DNA of 23,660 bases, from positions 1 through 23,660 of the forward strand of contig CAMLHQ010000046.1 in assembly GCA_946479785.1 (NCBI GenBank), written 5' to 3'. The number at the start of each line of letters is the position of its first letter. Within the stretch, counting starts at the first letter, position 1. The notes beneath the pieces were generated by a model. That model was not told where the DNA came from. It ran no database searches and saw only the letters and a program-made list of their open reading frames with translations. Both the position numbers and the translations under genes were made by a program. Positions 15,023 to 22,593 of the stretch are shown here, in pieces. The stretch comes from an uncultured Nitrospira sp. (lineage in GTDB: Bacteria > Nitrospirota > Nitrospiria > Nitrospirales > Nitrospiraceae).

Positions 15023-16096
15023 TTATGCAGGGAGAAAATAGAAGGCGATCGCCAGCATCGCATAGACCCCGACCAGCATCACCCCTTCCATCCAATGCGA
15101 CTCGCCGTCCATTGATACAAACCCGACGATCAGCACTGAAATGGTGACCGCCGCCACCTCGAAGGGGGTAAAGATTAAATCCAAGGGCGTACCGAACAGA
15201 TAGCTCGCAAAGACCAAAATCGGTGCAACCAGGAGCGCAATCTGCAAACTCGATCCGACCGCAATACCTAACGCCAAATCCATCTTGTTCTTCATCGCAA
15301 CCATGACGGCCGTCGAATGCTCCGCCGCATTGCCGACGAGCGCGACCACAATGACGCCGACGAAGAGTTGCGTGAGTCCCAAGGTCTTGGCCGCATGATC
15401 CAACGCCCCTACAAGCAGCTCACTCATCACGGCAACCAGCACTGTGACTACAGTCAGGACGGTGATGGACTCCGATCGGCTCCAGGGTTTTTCAACCAGA
15501 TCTGATCCATCGTGGCCTTCCTCGACATATACATGTTTGTGGGTTCTCAAGGAAAACACGAGGCTCATAATATAAATAGCGAATAATACGAAAGATATTT
15601 CAAGACTTAGCTCCCGCTCGATTGCAACACCGCGATCGGCCGCCGTGAAGTGAAAGAGTGCGGGGATGATGAGCCCGACTGCAGCAAGTAACAGAAGGCT
15701 GGCGCCCATCCCGGCTGCTGTTTGATTGAACTTCTGCCGTTCATACTTCAGGCCGCCGGCGAGCATCGAGACCCCGAGAACGAGTAAGATGTTGCCTAAA
15801 ATCGATCCGGTGAGGGAGGCCTTGACCACATCGTGCAACCCTTCGCGCAATGCGACGAGGGCGATGATCAACTCCGCGGCATTGCCGAGCGAGGCATTCA
15901 GCAGTCCGCCGATTCCGGCCCCGACATGGGTTGTCAGATGTTCGGTGGCGCGCCCCAACATCCCTGCAAGCGGGATGATGGCCAGTCCGGCCGAGATAAA
16001 TACCGCCAGATGGTCGACCTTCAGCAGCTCGAGCACAATGGTGACGGGGACGAACAAGAGCAGGAGATCGAGCCAGGACGCAAAGAGTGATTTCAT
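15023..16096 (-). CDS. cax: Calcium/proton exchanger (CaCA superfamily, CAX type)
   Basis: Inner-membrane antiporter expelling Ca2+ (or another divalent cation) in exchange for H+. The 357-residue product has about 11 hydrophobic helices and the two alpha repeats of the family: [20 protein letters not shown] at about 63-82 (E75) and [14 protein letters not shown] at about 254-267 (E259), followed by [18 protein letters not shown] hydrophilic acidic loop ([18 protein letters not shown], about 187-203) separates the halves, as in bacterial CAX proteins. The ATG at 16096 was chosen because the first helix follows at once and the length fits; an upstream start near 16186 would add 30 basic residues and run into the divergent gene. 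No Shine-Dalgarno; a TAACGT box lies 8 nt upstream, so the transcript may be leaderless. Confidence 0.93.
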   Translation of the reverse strand: MKSLFASWLDLLLLFVPVTIVLELLKVDHLAVFISAGLAIIPLAGMLGRATEHLTTHVGAGIGGLLNASLGNAAELIIALVALREGLHDVVKASLTGSILGNILLVLGVSMLAGGLKYERQKFNQTAAGMGASLLLLAAVGLIIPALFHFTAADRGVAIERELSLEISFVLFAIYIMSLVFSLRTHKHVYVEEGHDGSDLVEKPWSRSESITVLTVVTVLVAVMSELLVGALDHAAKTLGLTQLFVGVIVVALVGNAAEHSTAVMVAMKNKMDLALGIAVGSSLQIALLVAPILVFASYLFGTPLDLIFTPFEVAAVTISVLIVGFVSMDGESHWMEGVMLVGVYAMLAIAFYFLPA

Positions 16097-16104
16097 GGCC
16101 GCGA

Positions 16105-16133
16105 ACGTTAGCACGAGCCATGGCCTTTGTCGA
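16105..16133 (-). promoter_or_regulatory. Predicted sigma-70 promoter of cax
   Basis: Minus-strand TCGACA (16128-16133), 17-bp spacer, TAACGT (16105-16110), 8 nt before the ATG at 16096. The -35 box touches the start codon of the divergent gene at 16133, so the promoter fills the whole gap between the two genes. Confidence 0.5.
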
Positions 16134-16765
16134 TGAAACCGACGGCACCGCCACAGGCGCTCTTCTACCCCTTTCATCTCTGTCACGAAGAGACCCTGGC
16201 AAAACTTCTGCTGCGTTTTTCAGCGGTCCACTTCCGTGACTTTATGGCCCTACAACTGACGCCTATGATCGGGATGACGGCCTATCCGGATCGCATGGGG
16301 GACAGTTTTCCCGAGTTCCTGGCGGCAAAACGCATCGTGCAAGGCCATAACATCAGCGGCCCGCTCCCCGCTGACATCGTCAGCGCAATCGATCGCGATC
16401 TCGCGGATCGGGCGTGGCGCAACATATTTGAGAGAGCGCTGCGAACTGATCACCGATTCCAACGAGGACTCTTCGACGCCCATCACTGCTTCGTTGTTTC
16501 CGACACACAATGGGAGACTGTTCCTTATAATGTCAGTCGGGTGAGACGTCTTTATGCGTCGCCGGATATCGACGCTGTAGAGGCCGAGTATGGTTTCGCG
16601 CTGGTCAAGACCGCCGCTGCGCTCGTCTACACGTACCGGCTGGCGCTTGAGCACGGCCTTCAGGCCGCCACCGATTCTGCGGCCCATTTTCGACTCTTGG
16701 CGCATACCTGTAAGAGAGAGCATGTGGCTCTGGGCAATCATCTTATCGTCAGAAAAGGATATTAA
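16133..16765 (+). CDS. Hypothetical protein, 210 residues
   Basis: Not recognised. A soluble, mainly helical protein with no signal peptide. Visible landmarks are [19 protein letters not shown] near the N terminus (split by Cys), an arginine-rich middle ([17 protein letters not shown]), the segment [14 protein letters not shown], and a C-terminal helix [19 protein letters not shown] followed by [12 protein letters not shown]. His and Cys are relatively frequent (HLCHEE, DAHHC, HTCKREH), which could support metal binding, but no known motif is met. The ATG at 16133 has no good ribosome binding site; a TTG at 16127 is the alternative. Starts of this gene and cax are 36 bp apart on opposite strands, so its promoter must lie inside the cax coding region or its transcript must overlap cax. 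Confidence 0.7.
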   Translation: MKPTAPPQALFYPFHLCHEETLAKLLLRFSAVHFRDFMALQLTPMIGMTAYPDRMGDSFPEFLAAKRIVQGHNISGPLPADIVSAIDRDLADRAWRNIFERALRTDHRFQRGLFDAHHCFVVSDTQWETVPYNVSRVRRLYASPDIDAVEAEYGFALVKTAAALVYTYRLALEHGLQAATDSAAHFRLLAHTCKREHVALGNHLIVRKGY

Positions 16766-16798
16766 TCAGACAAGAAAACTCTGTTAGAATCGGATCCC

Positions 16799-17095
16799 AT
16801 GGCCGATACCCCCACTCCGGTTGCCACACCTCTCGCGACAGAGACTCCCTCCACTGGAACCAGCAACGGGCTCGAAGCACGCATCATCGTCTACAACTGT
16901 GACTGCCACACGTATCAGCAAGTGATCGCGCTGTTCTGCCAATGCATCCCGGGTATGAACCCTTCCAAGGCTTTCGAGCTCGCTTGGAAAATCGATCATC
17001 AAGGAGAAGCGGTGGTGTTTACAGGAGAGTGGAAACAGGCGGAAGAGATCGCCGGAAAATTGGCCGGCGGCGGATTACGCGTAGCAGTGCAATAG
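16799..17095 (+). CDS. ClpS-like protease adaptor domain protein (divergent)
   Basis: 98 residues: a Thr/Pro/Ala-rich disordered N terminus (1-24) followed by a ClpS-like core (27-98). ClpS docks on ClpA/ClpC and delivers N-degron substrates. The pattern IIVYNCDCHTYQQVIALF aligns with the ClpS V-x-L-x-N-D-D-x-T-x-x-x-V-x-x-L strand-helix, and the KIDHQGEAVVFTGEWKQAEEIAGKL segment with [20 protein letters not shown] (shown here only in part). N33 and D35 would match E. coli N34 and D36, but D35 of E. coli is C34 here and H66 is D66. Four cysteines (C34, C36, C47, C49) cluster in the pocket side. The ATG has no ribosome binding site, but a TAGAAT box ends 8 nt upstream, which fits a leaderless mRNA. 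Family call is likely; N-degron recognition is doubtful. Confidence 0.8.
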   Translation: MADTPTPVATPLATETPSTGTSNGLEARIIVYNCDCHTYQQVIALFCQCIPGMNPSKAFELAWKIDHQGEAVVFTGEWKQAEEIAGKLAGGGLRVAVQ

Positions 17096-17103
17096 CTACC
17101 CGA

Positions 17104-17448
17104 TTACTTCTTTCTGTGAACCTTCATTTTTGCTGGAGAACTCTTCGGCTTAGGCTTGAGCTTGGGATGGGCCTTGGTTGTCGATGCAACGGGTTTCTTC
17201 TGGGGTGGCTTCTTTGAGCTTCCCCCACCTTTCGCGGCCGCCTTGGCTTGGGCGACCTCCGCTTGGAGTTTATGTGTGCCGGCGGTGCGATTGAGCTTAC
17301 TGACCATATCGTGGTTGTACACACGCACCTGATACAGCTCAAAGAGCTTCGCGACCGCCTTTTGATCGCCTTTTTTCGCCGCGTTCAGCAGACGCCGCCG
17401 CTGATTCATCTCTTCTTCTTCGGTATGGGAAGCCGCCCGTCGTTCCAT
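17104..17448 (-). CDS. Basic protein with a Lys/Pro-rich C-terminal tail
   Basis: Not recognised as an enzyme. 114 residues: an acidic/basic N terminus (MERRAASHTEEEEMNQRRR), a short helical core (LLNAAKKGDQKAVAKLFELY, about 20-39) and then a long tail of Lys, Pro, Ser and Ala (SSKKPPQKKP, KPKPKSSPAKMKVHRKK) resembling histone-H1-like or ribosome-associated bacterial tails. No Trp or Cys. Likely binds nucleic acid or an acidic surface, by charge only. The ATG at 17448 was picked because GAGAGGA lies 6 nt upstream; the longer frame from 17643 would cover the promoter of the divergent gene. A tandem 16-bp repeat (17469-17500) lies 21 nt upstream. It ends 8 nt from the ClpS-like gene's stop. Confidence 0.7.
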   Translation of the reverse strand: MERRAASHTEEEEMNQRRRLLNAAKKGDQKAVAKLFELYQVRVYNHDMVSKLNRTAGTHKLQAEVAQAKAAAKGGGSSKKPPQKKPVASTTKAHPKLKPKPKSSPAKMKVHRKK

Positions 17449-17468
17449 GCAGTCCTCTCTCAATTGTC

Positions 17469-17500
17469 CCGATGCAGACCTATCCCGATGCAAACCTATC
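17469..17500 (-). repeat. Tandem 16-bp direct repeat upstream of the basic protein
   Basis: Two adjacent copies of GATAGGTYTGCATCGG read on the minus strand (17485-17500 then 17469-17484), differing at one base. They end 20 nt before the ATG at 17448 and so overlap the expected promoter area. Each copy includes a TTGCAT or CTGCAT. Could be an operator, or a simple duplication. Confidence 0.75.
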
Positions 17501-17601
17501 TCAAGCCGGGTAGACCGGCCGAAGACAAATTGGCGAACTATATCAGAATCCACGGCAGTTTGAAAATGCCAACCAGAATAGCCTTTCGTGATTTCGCTCC
17601 A

Positions 17602-17631
17602 TTGAGCGCGCCTCGATGCGGCGGGTATAAT
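17602..17631 (+). promoter_or_regulatory. Predicted sigma-70 promoter of the DUF3386-DUF5069 pair
   Basis: TTGAGC (17602-17607), 18-bp spacer, perfect TATAAT (17626-17631). Expected start near 17638 gives a leader of about 34 nt with GGAGGAG. An in-frame ATG at 17630 overlaps the -10 box, so it cannot be the start codon. Confidence 0.7.
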
Positions 17632-17671
17632 GGCAACATTCACTTTATTGCCTCATGGAGGAGATATCATC

Positions 17672-18346
17672 ATGGATATGCACAAGCCGGATCAGCCGAC
17701 CGTCGCAGACGATCCCGAAGCCCGTGAAGCGCTCCGCCGGGCCTTTGACAACACGGCTCGATGGCAAAAAGATTTCAAGGGGTTTACCGCTGACCTTACT
17801 GTGAACATCAACGGGAAAGAAATAAGCGGACCGGTGATGGTCAAGGGCCCGAGAGAGGTGTCCGTTCAGCTCACCGACGGCGATGTTCAGAAATGGGCAC
17901 AGGAACAACTTGGCATGATCGCCGTGCACCGAGGTCCGAGAAGCTTTGAGGAATCGGATGGAAAATATACGCTCACGATGAAAGAGGATGGCCATCCGCT
18001 GGGTACCAGGGTGGATATCCATGGCTCGAACTCATTCTATCGGCTCAAAAACGACCGCATCACGCAGATCAACAGAAAGATGGCGCATCCCGGCATGCCA
18101 CCGTTTGCCTTTACGATCAATGTCGAAGAAAGTGTCGTCACGCAGGACAAGAAAAATCTCACCACGAAGTACAGCGTCTATTACTTTTCACCGACGGACG
18201 GGAAGCTGAATAATGTCGAAAGCTTCACCGATACGCACGTGCGGGTCGGAGCGTCCGACCTGCCTGCCACCCGTCGGATCATCTCTTTCGAGAACGGCGC
18301 GGTCGTCGTCAAGAGCCTGACGTTCAAGAATCATCAGCTGCTGTAA
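17672..18346 (+). CDS. DUF3386-like protein
   Basis: A 224-residue protein resembling the DUF3386 family known mostly from cyanobacteria and Nitrospirota; function unknown. Segments supporting this are FDNTARWQKDFKGFTADL (about 27-44), GPVMVKGPREVSVQL, QKWAQEQLGMIAVHRGPRSF, DGHPLGTRVDIHG, INRKMAHPGMPPFAFTINVEE, LTTKYSVYYFSPTDGKLNNVESFTD and a closing RRIISFENGAVVVKSLTF. The pattern is alternating beta strands, like an outer beta-sheet or lipocalin-type fold, with no signal peptide. The ATG at 17672 has GGAGGAG 8 nt upstream. The promoter in front is one of the best in the window. It is followed 7 nt later by the DUF5069 gene, so they probably share one mRNA. Family name given from memory of conserved segments. 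Confidence 0.75.
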   Translation: MDMHKPDQPTVADDPEAREALRRAFDNTARWQKDFKGFTADLTVNINGKEISGPVMVKGPREVSVQLTDGDVQKWAQEQLGMIAVHRGPRSFEESDGKYTLTMKEDGHPLGTRVDIHGSNSFYRLKNDRITQINRKMAHPGMPPFAFTINVEESVVTQDKKNLTTKYSVYYFSPTDGKLNNVESFTDTHVRVGASDLPATRRIISFENGAVVVKSLTFKNHQLL

Positions 18347-18353
18347 GTGCCAG

Positions 18354-18797
18354 ATGGATTTGAGAACGGCATTCCCGCGCAGCATGCGCGCCAAACTCGC
18401 GGGCTATGTGCATTTGGCGCGGATGATCGATAAGTGTCGTGCCGTCCTAGCGCGAACTGAGGGGGAGTACATCTACCCCTGCCCGATGGATGAGCGGCTG
18501 ATGGAGTTTGCGGGGATTACCAGCGATCAATTTACCGCGGCGGTCAAAGCCAATCCGACCGATGAAGGCATTACGACATGGTTTCGACGGGTAACAAGGC
18601 CGCATTCGCCTGCCGAGTTGGAAGATTGGAATCTGAAGTTGTTAGAGCGCGGTCCCAGTTCACCTGAAAGCGCCGACAAATTCAACAAATACCGCGACGC
18701 GGTCGATCCTTCCCGAACCGATATCACGGCCTGGTCAGATTTGCAGGATTTGGAGGAAGGTCGAACCGTTCCGCAGCGCTCATTGGGCAAGCACTAG
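18354..18797 (+). CDS. DUF5069-like protein
   Basis: A 147-residue soluble protein. The N-terminal half shows the DUF5069-type signature: SMRAKLAGYVHLARMIDKCRAVLA (10-33, in two parts), EGEYIYPCPMDERLMEFAGIT (36-56, in two parts) and DQFTAAVKANPTDEGITTWF. The C-terminal half (WNLKLLERGP and PESADKFNKYRDAVDPSRTDI, then WSDLQDLEEG) is typical of the same family. No catalytic motif is known. ATG is 7 nt after the DUF3386 stop with little Shine-Dalgarno, so expression probably depends on the upstream gene. Its stop codon lies in a CTAG whose other strand is the stop of the convergent MFS/spermidine-synthase gene. Confidence 0.78.
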   Translation: MDLRTAFPRSMRAKLAGYVHLARMIDKCRAVLARTEGEYIYPCPMDERLMEFAGITSDQFTAAVKANPTDEGITTWFRRVTRPHSPAELEDWNLKLLERGPSSPESADKFNKYRDAVDPSRTDITAWSDLQDLEEGRTVPQRSLGKH

Positions 18798-21049
18798 CCG
18801 TCCCACTTGATGATACCCACTACATTCGAGTAATCGTCTGACCAGGCGCCAATGGCAGACGACCGTTGTAGTGGGGTCCAGCGACTGTCGGTAGCCAATG
18901 GCCCTAAGGCCTCAGCCCGCCTCGCCATGACAACCAGATCCGAACCGGACTTAAACGGTATTCCATTCGCAAAATCGAATTGCTTGATCGCGACAAGTTC
19001 AAGTACATCAGCCAGGTTGCCGAGCACCGGCTCGAGCGCCAGATATCGGTTGGAGATATGCGCCACCAGCACCCCGTCGGGAGTCAACTTCTTCAAGTAC
19101 ATCTCCATCGCCTCCCTGGTGAGAAGATGAACAGGGATGGCATCGGAGGTAAAGGCATCCAGTATGATCATGTCGTATGAATGGTCGTGCGCGACTTCCA
19201 TCTGGAGCCTGGCATCACCAATGATCACGTGCAGATCCACACCGCGGCTCTTGGTGTCCTGGTAGTAGGTAAACAGCTGTTGGTCCTGAGCAATCGCCGC
19301 CACGGCCGGATCGATTTCGTAATACGTCAACGATTGCCCCTTCTCGATATAATTGGCCAGAGCAGCGATACCTAACCCGGTCACCGCAATCCGCCGTTTG
19401 GCATTCGACCCACTGAATGCGGCGAACACTTGTCCATAGGGACCGGTCGGATGAAAGTAGCTTACCGATTGCCGACGGGCCTCAGGCCCAATCCGCTGGA
19501 TGCCGTGGTTGGTCATGCCATGCACCAAGATCCGCGTGTTGTCTTCTTTTGCATGCAACACCTTCAACACTCCGAAAAACGTCCTCGTTTGGTAGAGAAC
19601 CCGGTCCCCGAACCACGCACTCATCGCGTAAGCCATGATCAGGACCACGGCGAGTCCAGTCCCAAAGCGCATCGATCGTCCTACTGCGCCATAGCAGAGC
19701 ACCAACGGTACACTTGCGCACAGGATCACGAGCGGCAACGGTTGGCCTTTCAGCAAACGCACGATCCAAAATAACAAACCGGAACCAACGGCTAGGCCGA
19801 CGACCCACGTCCAATTCGTTGAAGAGATCCTTCGCGATAACTGATAAGGCAACCACGGCTTGTTCCATACCCGGTCACTCTCTTGTAATCGGGGCAGCAT
19901 GAAGGCTGCGAGCACTAAAATAATGTCGTACTCGTAGGTATCGACGAATAGTACCGGTGCTACAAGAGCGTTGAAAAGACCGCCGAGCGCGCCCCCGATC
20001 GACATCAGAAAATAAAATAACGTGAGGTGGTCGGTTGCAGGTCTCGTTCTGGCCAGTTCACCGTGGCAAACCATCGCCACCATACCAAGCCCTAGAAGCG
20101 GAAGGAGAAGTTGCATCCAATGCGGCAGATCCGGCACGCCAGGCATGACATCGAACGCCAGAAGCAAGAGCACGACGGGCAACGTCATGATCATCGCACG
20201 ATGGTATCTCGCCGGCCAATTTGCAAATACGATGATGAAACTCAACAGGTAGATCGCCAGCGGTACGACCCAGAGGAGCGGAATGGCAGCCACGTTGAGG
20301 GTAATGTGCGTGGTCACACCCAGGAGAAAGCTCGAAGGGATGAACGCCAACAGGATCCATCGAACCAGCATCATTGTTGAGGGCCGAGAGCGAGAAGCAC
20401 CTTCCTGCCGATTCGTACTGGACGGGGTGGCAACGTCCTGCCGCACATGCGCACTGACGAACCACGCACATACGGTAATGAGTACGACGAGCACGCCGTA
20501 ACCAACACTCCATAGCATGGTCTGCGTCAAGTGCTGCGTGCCTTTCAGCGGCAACCACGGCTCGATGAACAACGGATAGCCGAGCAAGGCCAGCATGCTG
20601 CCGCCATTACTGGCCGCATACAGGAAATAGGGATCGCTTGCCGCGGGGTGATCCGTCAATGAAAACCATTTCTGGAGCAACGGCGCTGTGGTGGATAACA
20701 CGAAAAACGGCAAGCCGATCGCGGCCGCCAGTAGGAGCAGCAGCCAAAGCGCGGGATTGGCTTGATGAGGGGGGGGCCACCCGGCAGGCAGTCCGATGGG
20801 CAGCAGCAACAACGGCAGGGCTATCAGAACCGAATGAATGAGAAGCTGACGATGCGGGGCAGTGCGCGAACTCAACAGATGGACATATCCATACCCGCCC
20901 AGCAACACACCCTGATAAAACAACATGCAAGTGTTCCAGACGGCCGGAGTTCCCCCCAGCATCGGGAGGATCATCTTGGCCATCATGGGCTGAACTAGAA
21001 ACAGCAGGAACGCGCTAAGGAAAATGGTCCCAGACCACAGAACCGCCAT
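18794..21049 (-). CDS. Fused MFS-like membrane domain and spermidine-synthase-like domain
   Basis: 751 residues. Residues 1-480 form about 12-14 membrane helices (first helix SGTIFLSAFLLFLVQPMMAK at 6-25, then conserved FLLYAASNGGSMLALLGYPL near 143-160 in family style). Residues about 490-745 are a spermidine-synthase/methyltransferase-like Rossmann domain: G558-L-G560, acidic E578/D580 for the ribose, D612-A613 and LDAFTSDAIPVHLLT (630-644) at the active site, ending WSDDYSNVVGIIKW. Known relatives are annotated fused MFS/spermidine synthase; the true substrate is not established and it may not be a polyamine. ATG with GTAGGA 5 nt upstream. It lies 54 nt after the TPM gene and is the last gene of the four-gene operon. 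Stop is shared with DUF5069 through CTAG. Confidence 0.9.
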   Translation of the reverse strand: MAVLWSGTIFLSAFLLFLVQPMMAKMILPMLGGTPAVWNTCMLFYQGVLLGGYGYVHLLSSRTAPHRQLLIHSVLIALPLLLLPIGLPAGWPPPHQANPALWLLLLLAAAIGLPFFVLSTTAPLLQKWFSLTDHPAASDPYFLYAASNGGSMLALLGYPLFIEPWLPLKGTQHLTQTMLWSVGYGVLVVLITVCAWFVSAHVRQDVATPSSTNRQEGASRSRPSTMMLVRWILLAFIPSSFLLGVTTHITLNVAAIPLLWVVPLAIYLLSFIIVFANWPARYHRAMIMTLPVVLLLLAFDVMPGVPDLPHWMQLLLPLLGLGMVAMVCHGELARTRPATDHLTLFYFLMSIGGALGGLFNALVAPVLFVDTYEYDIILVLAAFMLPRLQESDRVWNKPWLPYQLSRRISSTNWTWVVGLAVGSGLLFWIVRLLKGQPLPLVILCASVPLVLCYGAVGRSMRFGTGLAVVLIMAYAMSAWFGDRVLYQTRTFFGVLKVLHAKEDNTRILVHGMTNHGIQRIGPEARRQSVSYFHPTGPYGQVFAAFSGSNAKRRIAVTGLGIAALANYIEKGQSLTYYEIDPAVAAIAQDQQLFTYYQDTKSRGVDLHVIIGDARLQMEVAHDHSYDMIILDAFTSDAIPVHLLTREAMEMYLKKLTPDGVLVAHISNRYLALEPVLGNLADVLELVAIKQFDFANGIPFKSGSDLVVMARRAEALGPLATDSRWTPLQRSSAIGAWSDDYSNVVGIIKWDG

Positions 21050-21103
21050 GCCATCCTACCTTCTGAGATATGAGACAAGTTCAATCTAGTCATTCGGTGT
21101 AAC

Positions 21104-21832
21104 CTATCTATACCCTTCTCCGCTCGTTCCACCACCAAAGCCACCCCAGTTGCCGCCAAAACCGCCCTGGCCCGTACTCCAATATTCGCCCTTTTGAATC
21201 CGGCGGTAGGGATGGCGCAAGTCGGGTCGACTGATCCACCAGAAGAATGCAATCGCACCGAGGCTGGTAACCAGCGTGATCCAGAAGCCGATGCCTTTAT
21301 AGTGCGTCCTTGACGGAGTGCCAACACGAATGTCTTGACTGTGAGAGGCCAGGGCGACGACTGTCCGATAAAGCCCTTCGCCGAAATGACCGCGATCAAT
21401 CGAGGGATGGAGGTACTCTCCGCTGATTTGACTCATGACCATCGGCGTGATCACCGGCAGCATTTGACGACCAAGCGTCATGGCCGCCTGCCGTTCCTCC
21501 ACAGCTAAGAGAATCAAGATGCCGTGTTCTTGTTGTGTGGACCCGATGCCCCATTTTTCGTAGATGGCCGTGGCATAATCGTTTGCCGATCCAAATGGCT
21601 TGATGGTGGGCACCGTGACCACGACCATCTCCACGCCGGTCTTGCGTTCCAAATCTTGCGCCACGGAACGGATGCGCGCACGCCAATCATCTTCGAGCAC
21701 CTTGGCATGATCGCTAACGTACCCCATCGGATCTGGCAGTTTGATCTTCGGCCGTTCATATGGACTTGCCGATGCGAAGTGAGTAGGGATGAGTAGGCCC
21801 AAGAAGATTGCCACCGGCAGGAGTCTGGTCAT
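21104..21832 (-). CDS. TPM-domain (YgcG-like) exported membrane protein
   Basis: 242 residues: signal peptide (1-22, cleavage near SAS), a TPM domain (about 38-168) with MGYVSDHAKVLEDDWRARI, GVEMVVVTVPTIKPFG, YATAIYEKWGIGSTQQEHGILILLAVEERQAAM (in parts) and the final FGEGLYRTVVAL; one membrane helix (181-200, IGFWITLVTSLGAIAFFWWI), then a basic stretch and a Gly-rich tail (GQGGFGGNWGGFGGG) that is typical of this family. TPM-domain proteins of plants repair photosystem II; bacterial ones are of unknown role in the envelope. The ATG overlaps the stop of the upstream nucleotidyltransferase-like gene by four bases (ATGA), so the genes are coupled. No odd truncation is seen. Confidence 0.9.
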   Translation of the reverse strand: MTRLLPVAIFLGLLIPTHFASASPYERPKIKLPDPMGYVSDHAKVLEDDWRARIRSVAQDLERKTGVEMVVVTVPTIKPFGSANDYATAIYEKWGIGSTQQEHGILILLAVEERQAAMTLGRQMLPVITPMVMSQISGEYLHPSIDRGHFGEGLYRTVVALASHSQDIRVGTPSRTHYKGIGFWITLVTSLGAIAFFWWISRPDLRHPYRRIQKGEYWSTGQGGFGGNWGGFGGGTSGEGYR

Positions 21833-22584
21833 CGTTGCACCGTCTGTGCCGCTGCCTCTGCGAGTAAGGTCGAAGCCTGCAGGTAGCGGTCAAACAGCCG
21901 TGGAATTTCAGCCGGACCAGGGGTGATTTGCCCGCGCTTGAGAAGGAGAGCTTCCTGAAAACTTTGCAGATCCACGCTCAAACGATCCTCGATATCTTTA
22001 ATCACTGAATCCGACTGAGTGAGAACGGGCCATTGCAGCACTCGTTGCAAACCTCGCAGGAGCGGGACCGTGGAGGTAATAGAAAGGGGCAGCAAGATCG
22101 TTACGGCCTCATTCGCCCCCCCGCTCTCCGCAAATCGTTGCCGAAGTCGAAGGACATTGCCGGCCAGACCCTGCAAGACCGCATCCTTGAGTCGTCTGGT
22201 ATCCACGTGGAAACCAACGAGCGGATCGCGTCCGCCCAATACCCGATGGTGCTCCTGAATTTCCAGAAACTCGAGCGGAAAGAGCGCGGACGAAAATTTC
22301 AGGTCCTGCTCCCTGAGAAACAGCGGGGTCACGACCTGCTCTTTGCCCCAGCGCTTGTGGATCGGCTCATAGAGCTTGAGTGTCGCGGCATCATAACCGG
22401 CAACTAACAGCAGCATGTTGAGATTGGAGCGGCCCGGCAGGTATTCACCCCGCACGGCGCTGCCATAGATCAGGAGCCCTTCGAGCCGATCGCCAAAAGC
22501 CGCCTTCACATCCCTCGTATAAGCCTGCAACAGCTGCTGTGTCTCTTCCGACAATCCTTCAATGATTCGTTCGCTCGTGGCCAT
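21829..22584 (-). CDS. Nucleotidyltransferase-superfamily protein with a degenerate active site
   Basis: 251 residues. The N-terminal third has the pol-beta/MNT nucleotidyltransferase signature LLIYGSAVRGEYLPGRSNLNMLLLV: G41-S42 is present, but the two metal-binding acids of the usual D-x-D that follow are N54 and N56. Catalysis is therefore unlikely, unless other residues help. The rest is mostly helical (LKDAVLQGLAGNVLRLRQRFAE, then RLFDRYLQASTLLAEAAAQ), as in HEPN-like or substrate-binding companions of such enzymes. ATG with AGAGGA upstream and 9 nt from the FAD enzyme stop. It overlaps the TPM gene by four bases. Possible role: binds a nucleotide or a partner protein. It is not next to a HEPN toxin gene, so no toxin-antitoxin call is made. 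Confidence 0.8.
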   Translation of the reverse strand: MATSERIIEGLSEETQQLLQAYTRDVKAAFGDRLEGLLIYGSAVRGEYLPGRSNLNMLLLVAGYDAATLKLYEPIHKRWGKEQVVTPLFLREQDLKFSSALFPLEFLEIQEHHRVLGGRDPLVGFHVDTRRLKDAVLQGLAGNVLRLRQRFAESGGANEAVTILLPLSITSTVPLLRGLQRVLQWPVLTQSDSVIKDIEDRLSVDLQSFQEALLLKRGQITPGPAEIPRLFDRYLQASTLLAEAAAQTVQR

Positions 22585-22593
22585 ATTTCCTCT

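Noticed and set aside
17630..17671. Longer DUF3386 start at ATG 17630
   Set aside because: The ATG overlaps the TATAAT -10 box, while ATG 17672 has GGAGGAG at the right spacing.
20058..20558. Minus-strand open frame within the MFS/spermidine-synthase gene
   Set aside because: Out-of-frame with a clear 751-residue protein; no start signal.
21829..22584. Toxin-antitoxin (MNT-HEPN) interpretation of the nucleotidyltransferase-like gene
   Set aside because: No HEPN toxin partner next to it; neighbours are a monooxygenase and a TPM protein.
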